A DNA stretch of 64,000 nucleotides from assembly GCA_900544715.1 (NCBI GenBank), contig UQWL01000003.1, positions 124,001 through 188,000 on the forward strand, given 5' to 3'. Below the pieces are notes generated by a model, which was given only the letters and a program-made list of their open reading frames with translations, had not been told where the DNA came from and searched no databases. This DNA comes from an uncultured Oscillospiraceae bacterium (GTDB lineage: Bacteria > Bacillota > Clostridia > Oscillospirales > Acutalibacteraceae). Positions within the stretch are counted from its first letter, which is position 1. Every line of letters starts with the position of its first letter. Positions 17,160-24,384 of the stretch are shown piece after piece. The position numbers and the translations under genes are program-made.

Positions 17160-18692
17160 TCAGTGGACGAAAACCTCTGCGCTGCGCAGCACCGGATTGC
17201 CGCGGGATTGGCGGATCACGATGCGCACACAATCGGTTTTAGGCAGCGCCATCGAGAGGCGGATGATTTTGCGGTTGCCGATCACCGTGCCCTCCCCGGC
17301 ATGGATAAAGCCTTTGGAGGTGTTGATATACACGTCAAAATCCTCTACTCGCTCGCTGAAGCGCAGATCCTCCCGCAGCACAACGCTGCTGACCTGCTGC
17401 GCTTCCTCCAGTTGGCAGTCGAGGATATATTCCTCGTTCCCGAAGGAATAGCTCGCGGTGTCTTCCGTCAGTATCGCGTTTAACGCTTTTGTTGCCTGCA
17501 TACCCTCGTTGTTCCCAATGGAAAAGCTTTGCACGGCGGAGGAGGAGAATTCCCTCTGAATCCGGTCGCCAAAGGCTTTCAGCGTGAGCGTGTCGATCAG
17601 CGGGATCACGCCGTTTTGATTGGGCGAAACATTGAGCAGGAGGGAGGCGTTGCCGCCAACGGTTTTGTAATAGATATCCATCAGCGTGGAGACGCTTTTG
17701 ACTTTTAGGTTTTCATTGCTGTGCCAGAACCAGCCGGGACGAATCGGCACATCAGCCTCCGCCGGATACCATTTGAGATTTTTATACGGCGCGATGATAT
17801 CGCGGCTGCCCTTATCCGGCGCATCGTAGCTGAGACCGGGAAGCGTGCCAATGGACGGATCACGCGCCTCGTTATCGGCGGGGATGACGCTCCACTCGCT
17901 CACACGGGCATTGCCCGCCTCGTTGCCGATCCAGCGCACGTCCGGGCCGCTGACCGCGATCACCGCATTCGGCTGATAGGTGCGGATCACTTCATAATAG
18001 CGGTTAAAATCATAGGTGAAATCGGGCGCGTCGGCGCCCTTTGCGCCATCCAGCCAGATGGCGAACAGCTCGCCATAGCGGGTGCAGAGCTCTGTGAGCT
18101 GGTTGACGAAATAATCGTTATACGCCTCTGTGCCGTAGGTCGGCTCGTGCATATCCCAGGGGGAGAGGTAAACGCCGAATTTCATATCATATTTACGGCA
18201 GCTTTCCGCAACCTCCCGCACGATATCCCCTTGCCCATCCTGATAGGGGCTTGAGGCAATATCATGGGTGGTGTAGTCGCTCGGGAACATGCAGAAGCCA
18301 TCATGATGCTTGGCAGTAAAGATGATCCCCTTGCTGCCGGAGGCCTTGACGGCCTGCACCCACTGATCCGTATCGACCTTTTTCGGGTGAAACTGGCTGG
18401 GCGATTCTTTGCCGGTGCCCCATTCGCTGTTGGTGAAGGTATTCATACCGTAGTGGATGAAGGTGTAGTATTCCAGCTCCGCGTAGGCAAGCTGGCGCGA
18501 TGACGGCACCACGTTTGTTAACCGCTCCACCTCGGGGCCGCTGTTGGGGTAGCCGTTGTTGTCGTTTGACCAGCCCTTGGCAAATGCATCGCTGCCGGAC
18601 GCATACGCACCGGAAAACAGCAAGGCAAAAAATTGCACAAGGGAAAGGATGCCTGCCACCAGGCGGCGGATGTTCGGCAGAATCTGCATCAT
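17160..18692 (-). CDS. Secreted or membrane-anchored GH29 alpha-L-fucosidase
   Basis: 510 aa. An N-terminal hydrophobic segment (LVAGILSLVQFFALLFSGAYA) acts as signal peptide or anchor. The GH29 barrel carries FIHYGMNTF (about 78-86), the substrate loop KHHDGF (128-133), FGVYLSPWDMHE, and FAIWLDGAKG with the presumed nucleophile Asp215. LLLNVSPNQNG follows near 345. The last 110 residues form a beta sandwich like F5/8-type domains (VVLREDLRFSERV...CVRIVIRQSRGNPVLRSAEVFV). Role: releasing L-fucose from mucin-type or other glycans outside the cell, feeding the fuc genes at 46-50.5 kb. It is the last gene of the exoA operon; AAAGAAAGGA precedes the ATG. Confidence 0.9.
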   Translation of the reverse strand: MMQILPNIRRLVAGILSLVQFFALLFSGAYASGSDAFAKGWSNDNNGYPNSGPEVERLTNVVPSSRQLAYAELEYYTFIHYGMNTFTNSEWGTGKESPSQFHPKKVDTDQWVQAVKASGSKGIIFTAKHHDGFCMFPSDYTTHDIASSPYQDGQGDIVREVAESCRKYDMKFGVYLSPWDMHEPTYGTEAYNDYFVNQLTELCTRYGELFAIWLDGAKGADAPDFTYDFNRYYEVIRTYQPNAVIAVSGPDVRWIGNEAGNARVSEWSVIPADNEARDPSIGTLPGLSYDAPDKGSRDIIAPYKNLKWYPAEADVPIRPGWFWHSNENLKVKSVSTLMDIYYKTVGGNASLLLNVSPNQNGVIPLIDTLTLKAFGDRIQREFSSSAVQSFSIGNNEGMQATKALNAILTEDTASYSFGNEEYILDCQLEEAQQVSSVVLREDLRFSERVEDFDVYINTSKGFIHAGEGTVIGNRKIIRLSMALPKTDCVRIVIRQSRGNPVLRSAEVFVH

Positions 18693-18724
18693 AAACCGTT
18701 CCTTTCTTTCCGCTTCAATATGGT

Positions 18725-19393
18725 TCAGCCCTGTGGCCCGAGGAGGATGGCGGAAAGCACGCTGGGGCTGTCAACGATAAAATCCGCCCCTGCCCGCTCA
18801 AATTCTTCACGGCTGCCGAAGCCATACAGAACCGCCGCGCAGGGGAGCCCGGCGCGATGCGCTCCGTCAATATCAAAATGCCGGTCGCCTACCATCAAAA
18901 CGCGGCTGCCGGCAGGGAGCTTGAGCCCCTCGATCGCCTTGCGGATCAGCGCCTCTTTATCCGGGTCATTCTGGGTAAAATCAATGCCGGATACATAGTC
19001 GAAACAGGAGCCGATCTCCAGCAGGGAAAGAATTTCCCGAATGAAGGGCACAGGCTTGGAGGAGGCCACGCCAAGCTGGATGCCGCTGCCCTTCAATTGG
19101 ACGAGCAACGGGCGGACTCCATCATAGAGCCGCACCTCGCGCACCCCCTGCGAGCGGTAGCGCTCCCGGTATTTTTCAACCAGCGCTTGCGCGCGGGCCT
19201 CATCCACATCCAAAAGGTGCATAAAGCTGTGTTGGAGCGGAGGCCCAATGAAATAGCGCAGGGCTTGTTCATCAGGCCGCGGGTAGCCAAAAGCCTCCAG
19301 CGCATACAGCACGCTGTTGTAGATCCCCTCGGAGGAATCCACCACCGTGCCGTCAAAGTCGAAAAGAACTGCGTCAAAAAGCGGCTTACTCAA
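18725..19393 (-). CDS. HAD-superfamily phosphatase, phosphoglycolate phosphatase-like
   Basis: 222 aa. HAD motif I is VLFDFDGTVVDSSEGI (two catalytic Asp). Motif II is GVASSKP, motif III lies around NDPDKEALIRKA, and motif IV is MVGDRHFDIDGAHRAG. A helical C1 cap lies between motifs I and II. The family removes phosphate from small molecules such as phosphoglycolate or sugar phosphates; the substrate here is not resolvable. The start codon overlaps the stop of the thioesterase gene by 4 bp (ATGA), indicating translational coupling. The GH29 gene follows 32 nt later. Confidence 0.88.
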   Translation of the reverse strand: MSKPLFDAVLFDFDGTVVDSSEGIYNSVLYALEAFGYPRPDEQALRYFIGPPLQHSFMHLLDVDEARAQALVEKYRERYRSQGVREVRLYDGVRPLLVQLKGSGIQLGVASSKPVPFIREILSLLEIGSCFDYVSGIDFTQNDPDKEALIRKAIEGLKLPAGSRVLMVGDRHFDIDGAHRAGLPCAAVLYGFGSREEFERAGADFIVDSPSVLSAILLGPQG

Positions 19394-19782
19394 TCTGTTG
19401 TGTCTCCTTTTGCCTGCGCTTTCGCAACAAATTTTTCTGCCTTTACAATGAAACGCTCATGGGTGCCCGCGCCGATTTCCCCCGCATCATCCCAGGCGCG
19501 CACCTGGAAGGAAAGTTTTCGCCCCTCCACAGCAGTCAGGCGCGCTTCGGCATACACATTCATGCCGACAGGCGTTGCTGATGTATGGCTGATATGAAGG
19601 CTCGTGCCTACGGTGGTTTCTCCCTCCTGCAGGAATGGGGCGACACATGCGCAGGCGGCCTCTTCCATGAGGGCGGTCATCGCAGGTGTCGCAAATACGG
19701 GCAGGGAGCCGCTGCGCATGGCGGCGGCAGTGGTTGCCTTGGTGACCAGAACAACGGCTTGTGCAACAGATCCAATTTTCAT
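19390..19782 (-). CDS. Hotdog-fold thioesterase, fluoroacetyl-CoA thioesterase (FlK)-like
   Basis: 130 aa from the ATG at 19782, which follows GAAAGGAG; a longer in-frame reading to 19953 overlaps exoA and is rejected. The hotdog signature is FATPAMTALMEEAACACVAPFL followed by TTVGTSLHISHTSATPVGMNV. It has the Thr/Glu/His arrangement of FlK-like thioesterases (Thr-Pro, Glu in MEEAA, His in ISHTSATP). Likely role: hydrolysing an acyl-CoA or thioester. Fluoroacetyl specificity is not implied; most relatives are housekeeping proteins of unknown substrate. It sits 28 nt after exoA. Confidence 0.85.
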   Translation of the reverse strand: MKIGSVAQAVVLVTKATTAAAMRSGSLPVFATPAMTALMEEAACACVAPFLQEGETTVGTSLHISHTSATPVGMNVYAEARLTAVEGRKLSFQVRAWDDAGEIGAGTHERFIVKAEKFVAKAQAKGDTTD

Positions 19783-19810
19783 AATGGAAGCACTCCTTTC
19801 AGGATGAAAT

Positions 19811-20578
19811 CTATACATCAAGGCATAATTCCACCGGGCAATGGTCGGAACCATAGATTTCCGTGTGGATGTTTGCCTCCTTGATCCGATCGGCGATACG
19901 GTTGGAAACGCAAAAATAATCAATGCGCCATCCGGCGTTTTTCTCTCTGGCATGGAAGCGGTAAGACCACCAGGAATATGCCCCGGTTACATCTGGGTAT
20001 AAATAGCGAAACGTATCAGTAAAGCCGACAGCCAGCAGCTCGCTGAACTTGCCCCGCTCTTCATCGGAAAAGCCGGCCTTCCCTCGGTTGGGCTTCGGAT
20101 TTTTTAGATCAATCTCCTGATGCGCCACATTCAGGTCGCCGCAGAAGACGACGGGCTTTTGCGCATCAAGCTTCTGGAGGTGGGCGCGGAACGCATTCTC
20201 CCATTCCATGCGGTAATCGATGCGGGCCAGCTCCTCCTGCGCGTTCGGCGTGTAAACAGTGACGAGATAAAACGCGCTGAATTCCAGCGTGATCACGCGG
20301 CCCTCTGTGTCGTGTTCCGGGATGCCGAGCCCGAGCTGCACGGAGCGCGGCTCCTCTTTGGTGAAGATCGCCGTGCCGGAGTAGCCCTTGCGCTGCGCAT
20401 AGTTCCAATATTGATGGTAATCCACGAGCGGTGGATCATTCAGCTCAATTTGCCCTGCCTGGACTTTCGTTTCCTGCAGGCAGATGATGTCCGCATCCAG
20501 CGCCTGCATGCTGTCGAGAAAACCTTTGGATACACATGCCCGAATGCCGTTTACATTCCAGGATATCATTTTTATCAT
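19811..20578 (-). CDS. exoA: Exodeoxyribonuclease III / AP endonuclease
   Basis: 255 aa. It begins MIKMISWNVNGIRACVSKGF, the ExoIII start with metal-binding Asn. Active-site motifs include DIICLQETKVQ (catalytic Glu), FCGDLNVAHQEIDLKNPK (Asp/Asn), GAYSWWSYRFHAREKNAGWRIDYF (Asp) and a final YGSDHCPVEL (Asp-His). It repairs abasic sites and 3'-blocked ends in DNA. It is first in an operon with the thioesterase, HAD phosphatase and GH29 fucosidase. The promoter and an overlapping palindrome are 150 nt upstream. Confidence 0.94.
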   Translation of the reverse strand: MIKMISWNVNGIRACVSKGFLDSMQALDADIICLQETKVQAGQIELNDPPLVDYHQYWNYAQRKGYSGTAIFTKEEPRSVQLGLGIPEHDTEGRVITLEFSAFYLVTVYTPNAQEELARIDYRMEWENAFRAHLQKLDAQKPVVFCGDLNVAHQEIDLKNPKPNRGKAGFSDEERGKFSELLAVGFTDTFRYLYPDVTGAYSWWSYRFHAREKNAGWRIDYFCVSNRIADRIKEANIHTEIYGSDHCPVELCLDV

Positions 20579-20706
20579 GTTATATCGATCCCCTTTGCGA
20601 TGCTCATAGAAGAATATTTTCCTTCGTTTTTGGATATATCATCGCCAAAAATGGCGTTGCCGCCGTGCGGCAGGAAGCGTTTCGCGCCGACAGGCATTTT
20701 TCCAAT

Positions 20707-20729
20707 GCATCAAACAATTTGTTTGATGC
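20707..20729. promoter_or_regulatory. Perfect inverted repeat at the exoA transcription start, possible operator
   Basis: Two 11-nt arms (GCATCAAACAA and its complement) surround one base, immediately downstream of the minus-strand -10 box. It could be a repressor site for the exoA operon or a small RNA hairpin at the 5' end. Confidence 0.45.
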
Positions 20730-20730
20730 T

Positions 20731-20739
20731 ATTATACCA
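20731..20739 (-). promoter_or_regulatory. Extended -10 promoter of the exoA operon
   Basis: On the minus strand TGG precedes TATAAT. The -35 region (TTTTCG) is poor, as is usual for extended -10 promoters. Confidence 0.55.
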
Positions 20740-20984
20740 TATAACCAGGCGAACGAAAAGAAAGAAAAAGACCGAAAAAGAATTTTTCGTGTGAAGGAGG
20801 CCATACAGGCACCGCTCTGTTTGCGCCCAATGCTAAAAAGGATTCCAGCGCCAGCAAATAGCAGGAGAAACAGGCTTGTGGCAGTTGCCTAAGAGAAATA
20901 TACATGGATACCATTTTAGGAAAATCAAATTTAAAATGAAAAAAATACTATATAAAAATATAAAATTACAGAAGGAACATTCTA
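20740..20984. other. Intergenic stretch without recognised content
   Basis: Upstream of the exoA promoter and before the first lipoprotein promoter. It becomes AT-rich after about 20900. I see no gene, tRNA or stable hairpin in it. Confidence 0.5.
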
Positions 20985-21013
20985 TTGACTTTTTTATGAA
21001 CATGTTGTAAATT
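20985..21013 (+). promoter_or_regulatory. Promoter of lipoprotein paralog 1
   Basis: TTGACT, 17 nt, TAAATT. The same hexamers and spacing recur at 22153-22181 before paralog 2. Confidence 0.6.
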
Positions 21014-21122
21014 ATAAATACTTAAGGTCTGCATTGCTACATATTTTCTATGCAGTGTGCAAATCAGGCGCGATCGGCTTTTTATAGAAAGCGCCGTATT
21101 TCAGAAAGGGGTAATTTACCAA

Positions 21123-22058
21123 ATGAAGAAGAACCTGACCAAGCTTTTGGCGCTTATGATGGCGCTGGCGCTCGTTTTCTCCCTTGCCGCCTGCGGCGAC
21201 AAGACTGGAGATGAAAGCTCCACAGATCCCTCCAACAATCCTGCAGTAGCGAATAGTGACAATGAGGGCACGCTGGATGCAGCCGACCCGAGCGCAGAAA
21301 GTTCGAGCGAGAATGTCAGCAACGATGCGTCCACCGATGAAAGCGGCACGACCCCGAATGAGGAAGTGACGACGCCGGACGGCGGTAAGGTCACCACGCC
21401 CGAAGGCAAGCCTGAAACGAAGCCCGCGAACAACGATAAGGGCTTGAACTCCAGCGACAAAGCGGAGATTATTAAGTTCTATAAAGCTGCGGCGGATAAG
21501 AGTGCAAAAAATAAGAAGGCACAGGCGTTGACACTTGACAGCTTAAACGGTGGTTCTGGTTTTGTCGGAGGTCTGATCAATTTGTTTGAGCCCATTGCGA
21601 AATCTGCCTTGAAGAACAATTCGAATACGAGCGAAGGCGTTCCCGGCGGTTATAGCAAGCTGGTGGCTTCTGATCTTGTAAGCGCGTCCGCGAGATCTGA
21701 CGGTAAATATACGACAATCAAAATGACTCCAAAAGAGCAGACGGATCAGCCGAAGAGCCAGTGGGACAAGGGACCGGTTGGCCACGCGATTGGCGTTTTG
21801 GGTGATATTGACAATGCCTTGAGCCAGTTGAGCGGTGTTACCGTTGATTATCAGGGTAGCGGCAAAACATTGACGCTTACTTATAAGAAACCCTTCGTGA
21901 ATGTTAAAATTGATAATAATACCGGCAAAATCGTGAACGGAAGCTGGGGCTATGATGTTCATATTAAAATTGATAACGTCAAAGTATCGATTGGCTTGTC
22001 GGCTACACTGAAGGGAGCTTCCGGTGTTGTGAAGCAAAGAATTACAATGCCCGGTTAA
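21123..22058 (+). CDS. Lipoprotein of unknown function, paralog 1
   Basis: 311 aa from the ATG at 21123 (AAAGGGG upstream); the longer in-frame start at 21057 adds a non-signal extension and is rejected. The signal peptide MKKNLTKLLALMMALALVFS precedes LAAC, with lipidated Cys24. Residues 25-105 are a flexible Asp/Glu/Ser/Thr/Asn-rich spacer. The remaining 200 residues look like an alpha/beta or beta domain (strand-like VTVDYQGSGKTLTLTYKKPFVNVKIDN near the end). It is expected on the outer face of the membrane. It shares its first 40 residues almost exactly with the next gene but little of its body. A terminator follows. I do not recognise the family. Confidence 0.82.
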   Translation: MKKNLTKLLALMMALALVFSLAACGDKTGDESSTDPSNNPAVANSDNEGTLDAADPSAESSSENVSNDASTDESGTTPNEEVTTPDGGKVTTPEGKPETKPANNDKGLNSSDKAEIIKFYKAAADKSAKNKKAQALTLDSLNGGSGFVGGLINLFEPIAKSALKNNSNTSEGVPGGYSKLVASDLVSASARSDGKYTTIKMTPKEQTDQPKSQWDKGPVGHAIGVLGDIDNALSQLSGVTVDYQGSGKTLTLTYKKPFVNVKIDNNTGKIVNGSWGYDVHIKIDNVKVSIGLSATLKGASGVVKQRITMPG

Positions 22059-22078
22059 CTATAAGTAATATTATTTAG

Positions 22079-22110
22079 GGGAGGAGCCAAAATGGCTCCT
22101 CCCTGTTTTT
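22079..22110 (+). terminator. Terminator of lipoprotein paralog 1
   Basis: An 11-bp stem (GGGAGGAGCCA with TGGCTCCTCCC) has a 3-nt loop and is followed by a T tract. Confidence 0.85.
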
Positions 22111-22152
22111 TAAAAATGAATGAACGCTTATTCAAAAAAGTATCATTTTCCA

Positions 22153-22181
22153 TTGACTTTTTATTCCGTTTGCTGTAAATT
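22153..22181 (+). promoter_or_regulatory. Promoter of lipoprotein paralog 2
   Basis: TTGACT, 17 nt, TAAATT, identical in hexamers and spacing to the promoter at 20985. The leader is about 110 nt. Confidence 0.6.
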
Positions 22182-22296
22182 AGTGTTCGTAGAGAGCACC
22201 ACCCGGTGCGGCAATGGGGAGCGTGTGTACATATACTTTGTGGAAACACGCCCTCACTCCAAAATGCTTTATTTTAAGAAAGGGGTACTACTACGA

Positions 22297-23229
22297 ATGA
22301 AAAAGAACCTGACCAAGCTCTTGGCGCTCATGATGGCGCTGGCGCTCGTCTTCTCCCTTGCTGCCTGCGGCGGCAACACCGGAGACGAAAGCTCCACGGA
22401 TCCCTCCAACAATCCGGCGGCGAACGAGAGCGTCGATAATGACGACACGGTTCCGCCCGCGGAGAACACCGACCCGAACGCGACGAATGAAGACCCGAGC
22501 GCTGGAGAAAGCGACACGCAGACACCTGGCGAGACTGAGAAGCCCGGCGAGACTGAGAAGCCCGGTGAGACCCAGAAGCCTGGCGAAACCCAGAAGCCGG
22601 ATGCACCTGCTGCGAAAGCTCCTCAGGGCGTGAATGAAATTGTTAAGGCTTATAATGCTGGGATCGTAACGATGAAGTCCGCTTCTATGAAGCGTACGTT
22701 GGATTCCGGTCGTGTTTACAGGGAGAAGCCCATCATGGGTATCGAAATCAACCTGGATCTCGGGAAAGAGCAGGGCGTTAAGGATGCATTCAGCAATAAG
22801 GGGACGGCTACCCAGATTGCTGATAAAAAACTTTATAATGTAAACGCTTCAGATGTCAGCAATGCAACCTGCAAGGAAAGCGGTGGAAACTACATCTTCA
22901 CAATTGATCTGAAGACGGCAAAGCTTGATATCAATAGCGCAAAGCACGGCAATGGTAGTTATAGCTACTTCATTGATAAAGAAGAAGCTGGTACAGTTGT
23001 TGCGAGCATGCTTAAGGCATTTAAACTACCGGGTAGCGCGAAGATTCAGGGCGGTTCTGTTACGCTGTCGAAGGGCAAAATTACTGCAACCGTTAACAAG
23101 TCTACTGGCAAAATTTCTAAGGTTACTTATGCCTTCACAGAATCCGTTAATGCGAACGCAACGTATTTCGGCATCGGAATTGACGAGGCTACAATTGTTG
23201 GGCATGGCTCCGTTAATTATTCCGCATAA
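22297..23229 (+). CDS. Lipoprotein of unknown function, paralog 2
   Basis: 310 aa from the ATG at 22297 (GAAAGGGG upstream). The signal peptide matches paralog 1 and again ends in LAAC with Cys24. The spacer is acidic, then carries four tandem six-residue repeats of the type PGETEK/PGETQK. The C-terminal domain (from about residue 110) contains RVYREKPIMGIEINLDL and ends in strand-rich sequence (KGKITATVNKSTGKISKVTYAF). That last block resembles the NNTGKIVNGSWGYDV region of paralog 1, suggesting a shared C-terminal fold. Likely an exported sensor, binding or surface protein; no enzymatic motif is seen. Confidence 0.82.
   Translation: MKKNLTKLLALMMALALVFSLAACGGNTGDESSTDPSNNPAANESVDNDDTVPPAENTDPNATNEDPSAGESDTQTPGETEKPGETEKPGETQKPGETQKPDAPAAKAPQGVNEIVKAYNAGIVTMKSASMKRTLDSGRVYREKPIMGIEINLDLGKEQGVKDAFSNKGTATQIADKKLYNVNASDVSNATCKESGGNYIFTIDLKTAKLDINSAKHGNGSYSYFIDKEEAGTVVASMLKAFKLPGSAKIQGGSVTLSKGKITATVNKSTGKISKVTYAFTESVNANATYFGIGIDEATIVGHGSVNYSA
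22525..22596 (+). repeat. Four tandem 18-bp coding repeats
   Basis: Four in-frame 18-nt units encode PGETEK, PGETEK, PGETQK and PGETQK inside the spacer of lipoprotein paralog 2. Copy number could vary between strains by slippage. Confidence 0.9.
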
Positions 23230-23247
23230 GTTTTAGCGAATCTGAAG

Positions 23248-23284
23248 GCTGGTTCCAATTGTAATGGAACCAGCTTTCTTTTTT
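23248..23284 (+). terminator. Terminator of lipoprotein paralog 2
   Basis: A 10-bp perfect stem (GCTGGTTCCA with TGGAACCAGC) is followed by TTTCTTTTTT. Confidence 0.85.
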
Positions 23285-23477
23285 CAATCACAAATAGGCA
23301 TAGATATTTTAACGAAGTCTTATACAAATGTGAACCAGAATGATATCAAGACCTAGGGGAAAAGTAGGAAGAGGGCGCCTGCCGTTTAAAAGAAAGGTGT
23401 CTTGGTTTTCGCGAATTCTCTCCTCCGCATTGACAATTGACCGTTTTTTTGATATCATTTTAAGGTCAATTATATCT

Positions 23478-23552
23478 GCCTCCATAGTTAAATGGATATA
23501 ACAAGCCCCTCCTAAGGGCTAGTTGTAGGTTCGATTCCTACTGGGGGTGCCA
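23478..23552 (+). tRNA. tRNA-Arg (anticodon CCU)
   Basis: Complete cloverleaf. The 7-bp acceptor (GCCTCCA with TGGGGGT, including G-U pairs) and a D stem GTTA/TAAC are present. The anticodon stem is AGCCC/GGGCT with loop CTCCTAA. The T arm is GTAGG-TTCGATT-CCTAC, followed by discriminator G and an encoded CCA. The loop places CCT at anticodon positions 34-36, reading the rare codon AGG. A terminator follows 5 nt later. It is the last GC-rich conventional gene before the AT-rich island and is a plausible integration target. Confidence 0.93.
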
Positions 23553-23557
23553 AGAAA

Positions 23558-23600
23558 AATGCCGAGAGCCTTGCTTTAGCAAGGCTCTCGGCATTTTTTT
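23558..23600 (+). terminator. Strong terminator of tRNA-Arg
   Basis: A perfect 17-bp stem with a TTTA loop is followed by T residues, directly after the tRNA 3' end. Confidence 0.92.
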
Positions 23601-23661
23601 ACTCTGTGGGTATGGATGCTTTCTAACTGTTAATCTATGATCTGTTTTTAGGTGCCAATCC

Positions 23662-23699
23662 CCCCCTTTTTTGATGTAGTTTATTGCTACATGAGGGGG
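23662..23699. repeat. Nested inverted repeat in the AT-rich region
   Basis: Five C residues pair with five G residues and enclose a second stem ATGTAG/CTACAT with a 7-nt loop. No T tract follows. It could be a protein-binding site or RNA structure. Confidence 0.5.
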
Positions 23700-24031
23700 C
23701 TCTGCGTGGCTTCATGATCTTAAGAAGTGTCATTATTAAGTGATTGAAATACCTATCTGGAACTACAGAATACAAATATTCTCCAGCTCTTTCCTGCTAA
23801 GCTATTGAAGATAAGATTGTGAGGAAGTTAATTCCGGAAGCGATATTTTGCTTTCGCCTTTCTTTATACCAATATTTTTGATTTTTAAAATTATTATACA
23901 TTTAAATTTATCAACAAAAAAATGATGGAGGGGGGAAGAACTCAAATAAGGGTATAAAAGTAAAAAATATTATTATTATCACCTTTTTCATCAATATTAT
24001 AAAATATTTACCAAAAATTATTTTTATCTTA

Positions 24032-24061
24032 TTGACTAAAACTGACAATATTATGTATAAT
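24032..24061 (+). promoter_or_regulatory. Promoter of the AT-rich AAA+ cluster
   Basis: TTGACT, 18 nt, TATAAT. It is the best promoter upstream of the five-gene cluster. The implied 5' leader is unusually long (about 315 nt). Confidence 0.6.
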
Positions 24062-24384
24062 TATATCGCTAAATATTTTTGAAATAGGACTTTGCCAAGT
24101 CATGGCTAAGAGAATATTTTATTTTTTGACAAAAATTATTGGCCGTGCATCAAAACAGGGCTAATTTAAACGTGTATCGCAAAAATGACAAAAGTAATCA
24201 GGCACAACTTTAGAGGTCATTTATTTTTTAACCATGAGCTGATGAAGAAACTTGATATGTAAACTGATTTTTAGCGAGAACGGCGTATGGCAATATATCG
24301 GCTTAAAAAGTGATTGAATGAGCGGCGATAGACAAGTTTCGCTGAGCATTATAAACACATTCACAAACAATGGAGGTAACAGCT

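Larger units (their letters stand above)
23601..24384. other. AT-rich non-coding region at the left of the island
   Basis: 784 nt without a credible gene. It contains a nested inverted repeat at 23662-23699 (CCCCC with GGGGG outside, ATGTAG with CTACAT inside) and long A/T runs from 23870 to 24170. A consensus-like promoter lies at 24032-24061, leaving a leader of about 315 nt before the first island gene. A 7-nt GGTGCCA at 23651 matches the 3' end of the tRNA, too short to call an attachment site. I recognise no riboswitch. Confidence 0.6.

Noticed and set aside
22525..22596. Possible CRISPR-like direct repeats
   Set aside because: Contiguous 18-bp in-frame repeats without spacers; they encode a hexapeptide repeat.
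23649..23657. Attachment-site remnant matching the tRNA 3' end
   Set aside because: Only GGTGCCA (7 nt) matches, expected by chance; no second copy seen at the right edge.
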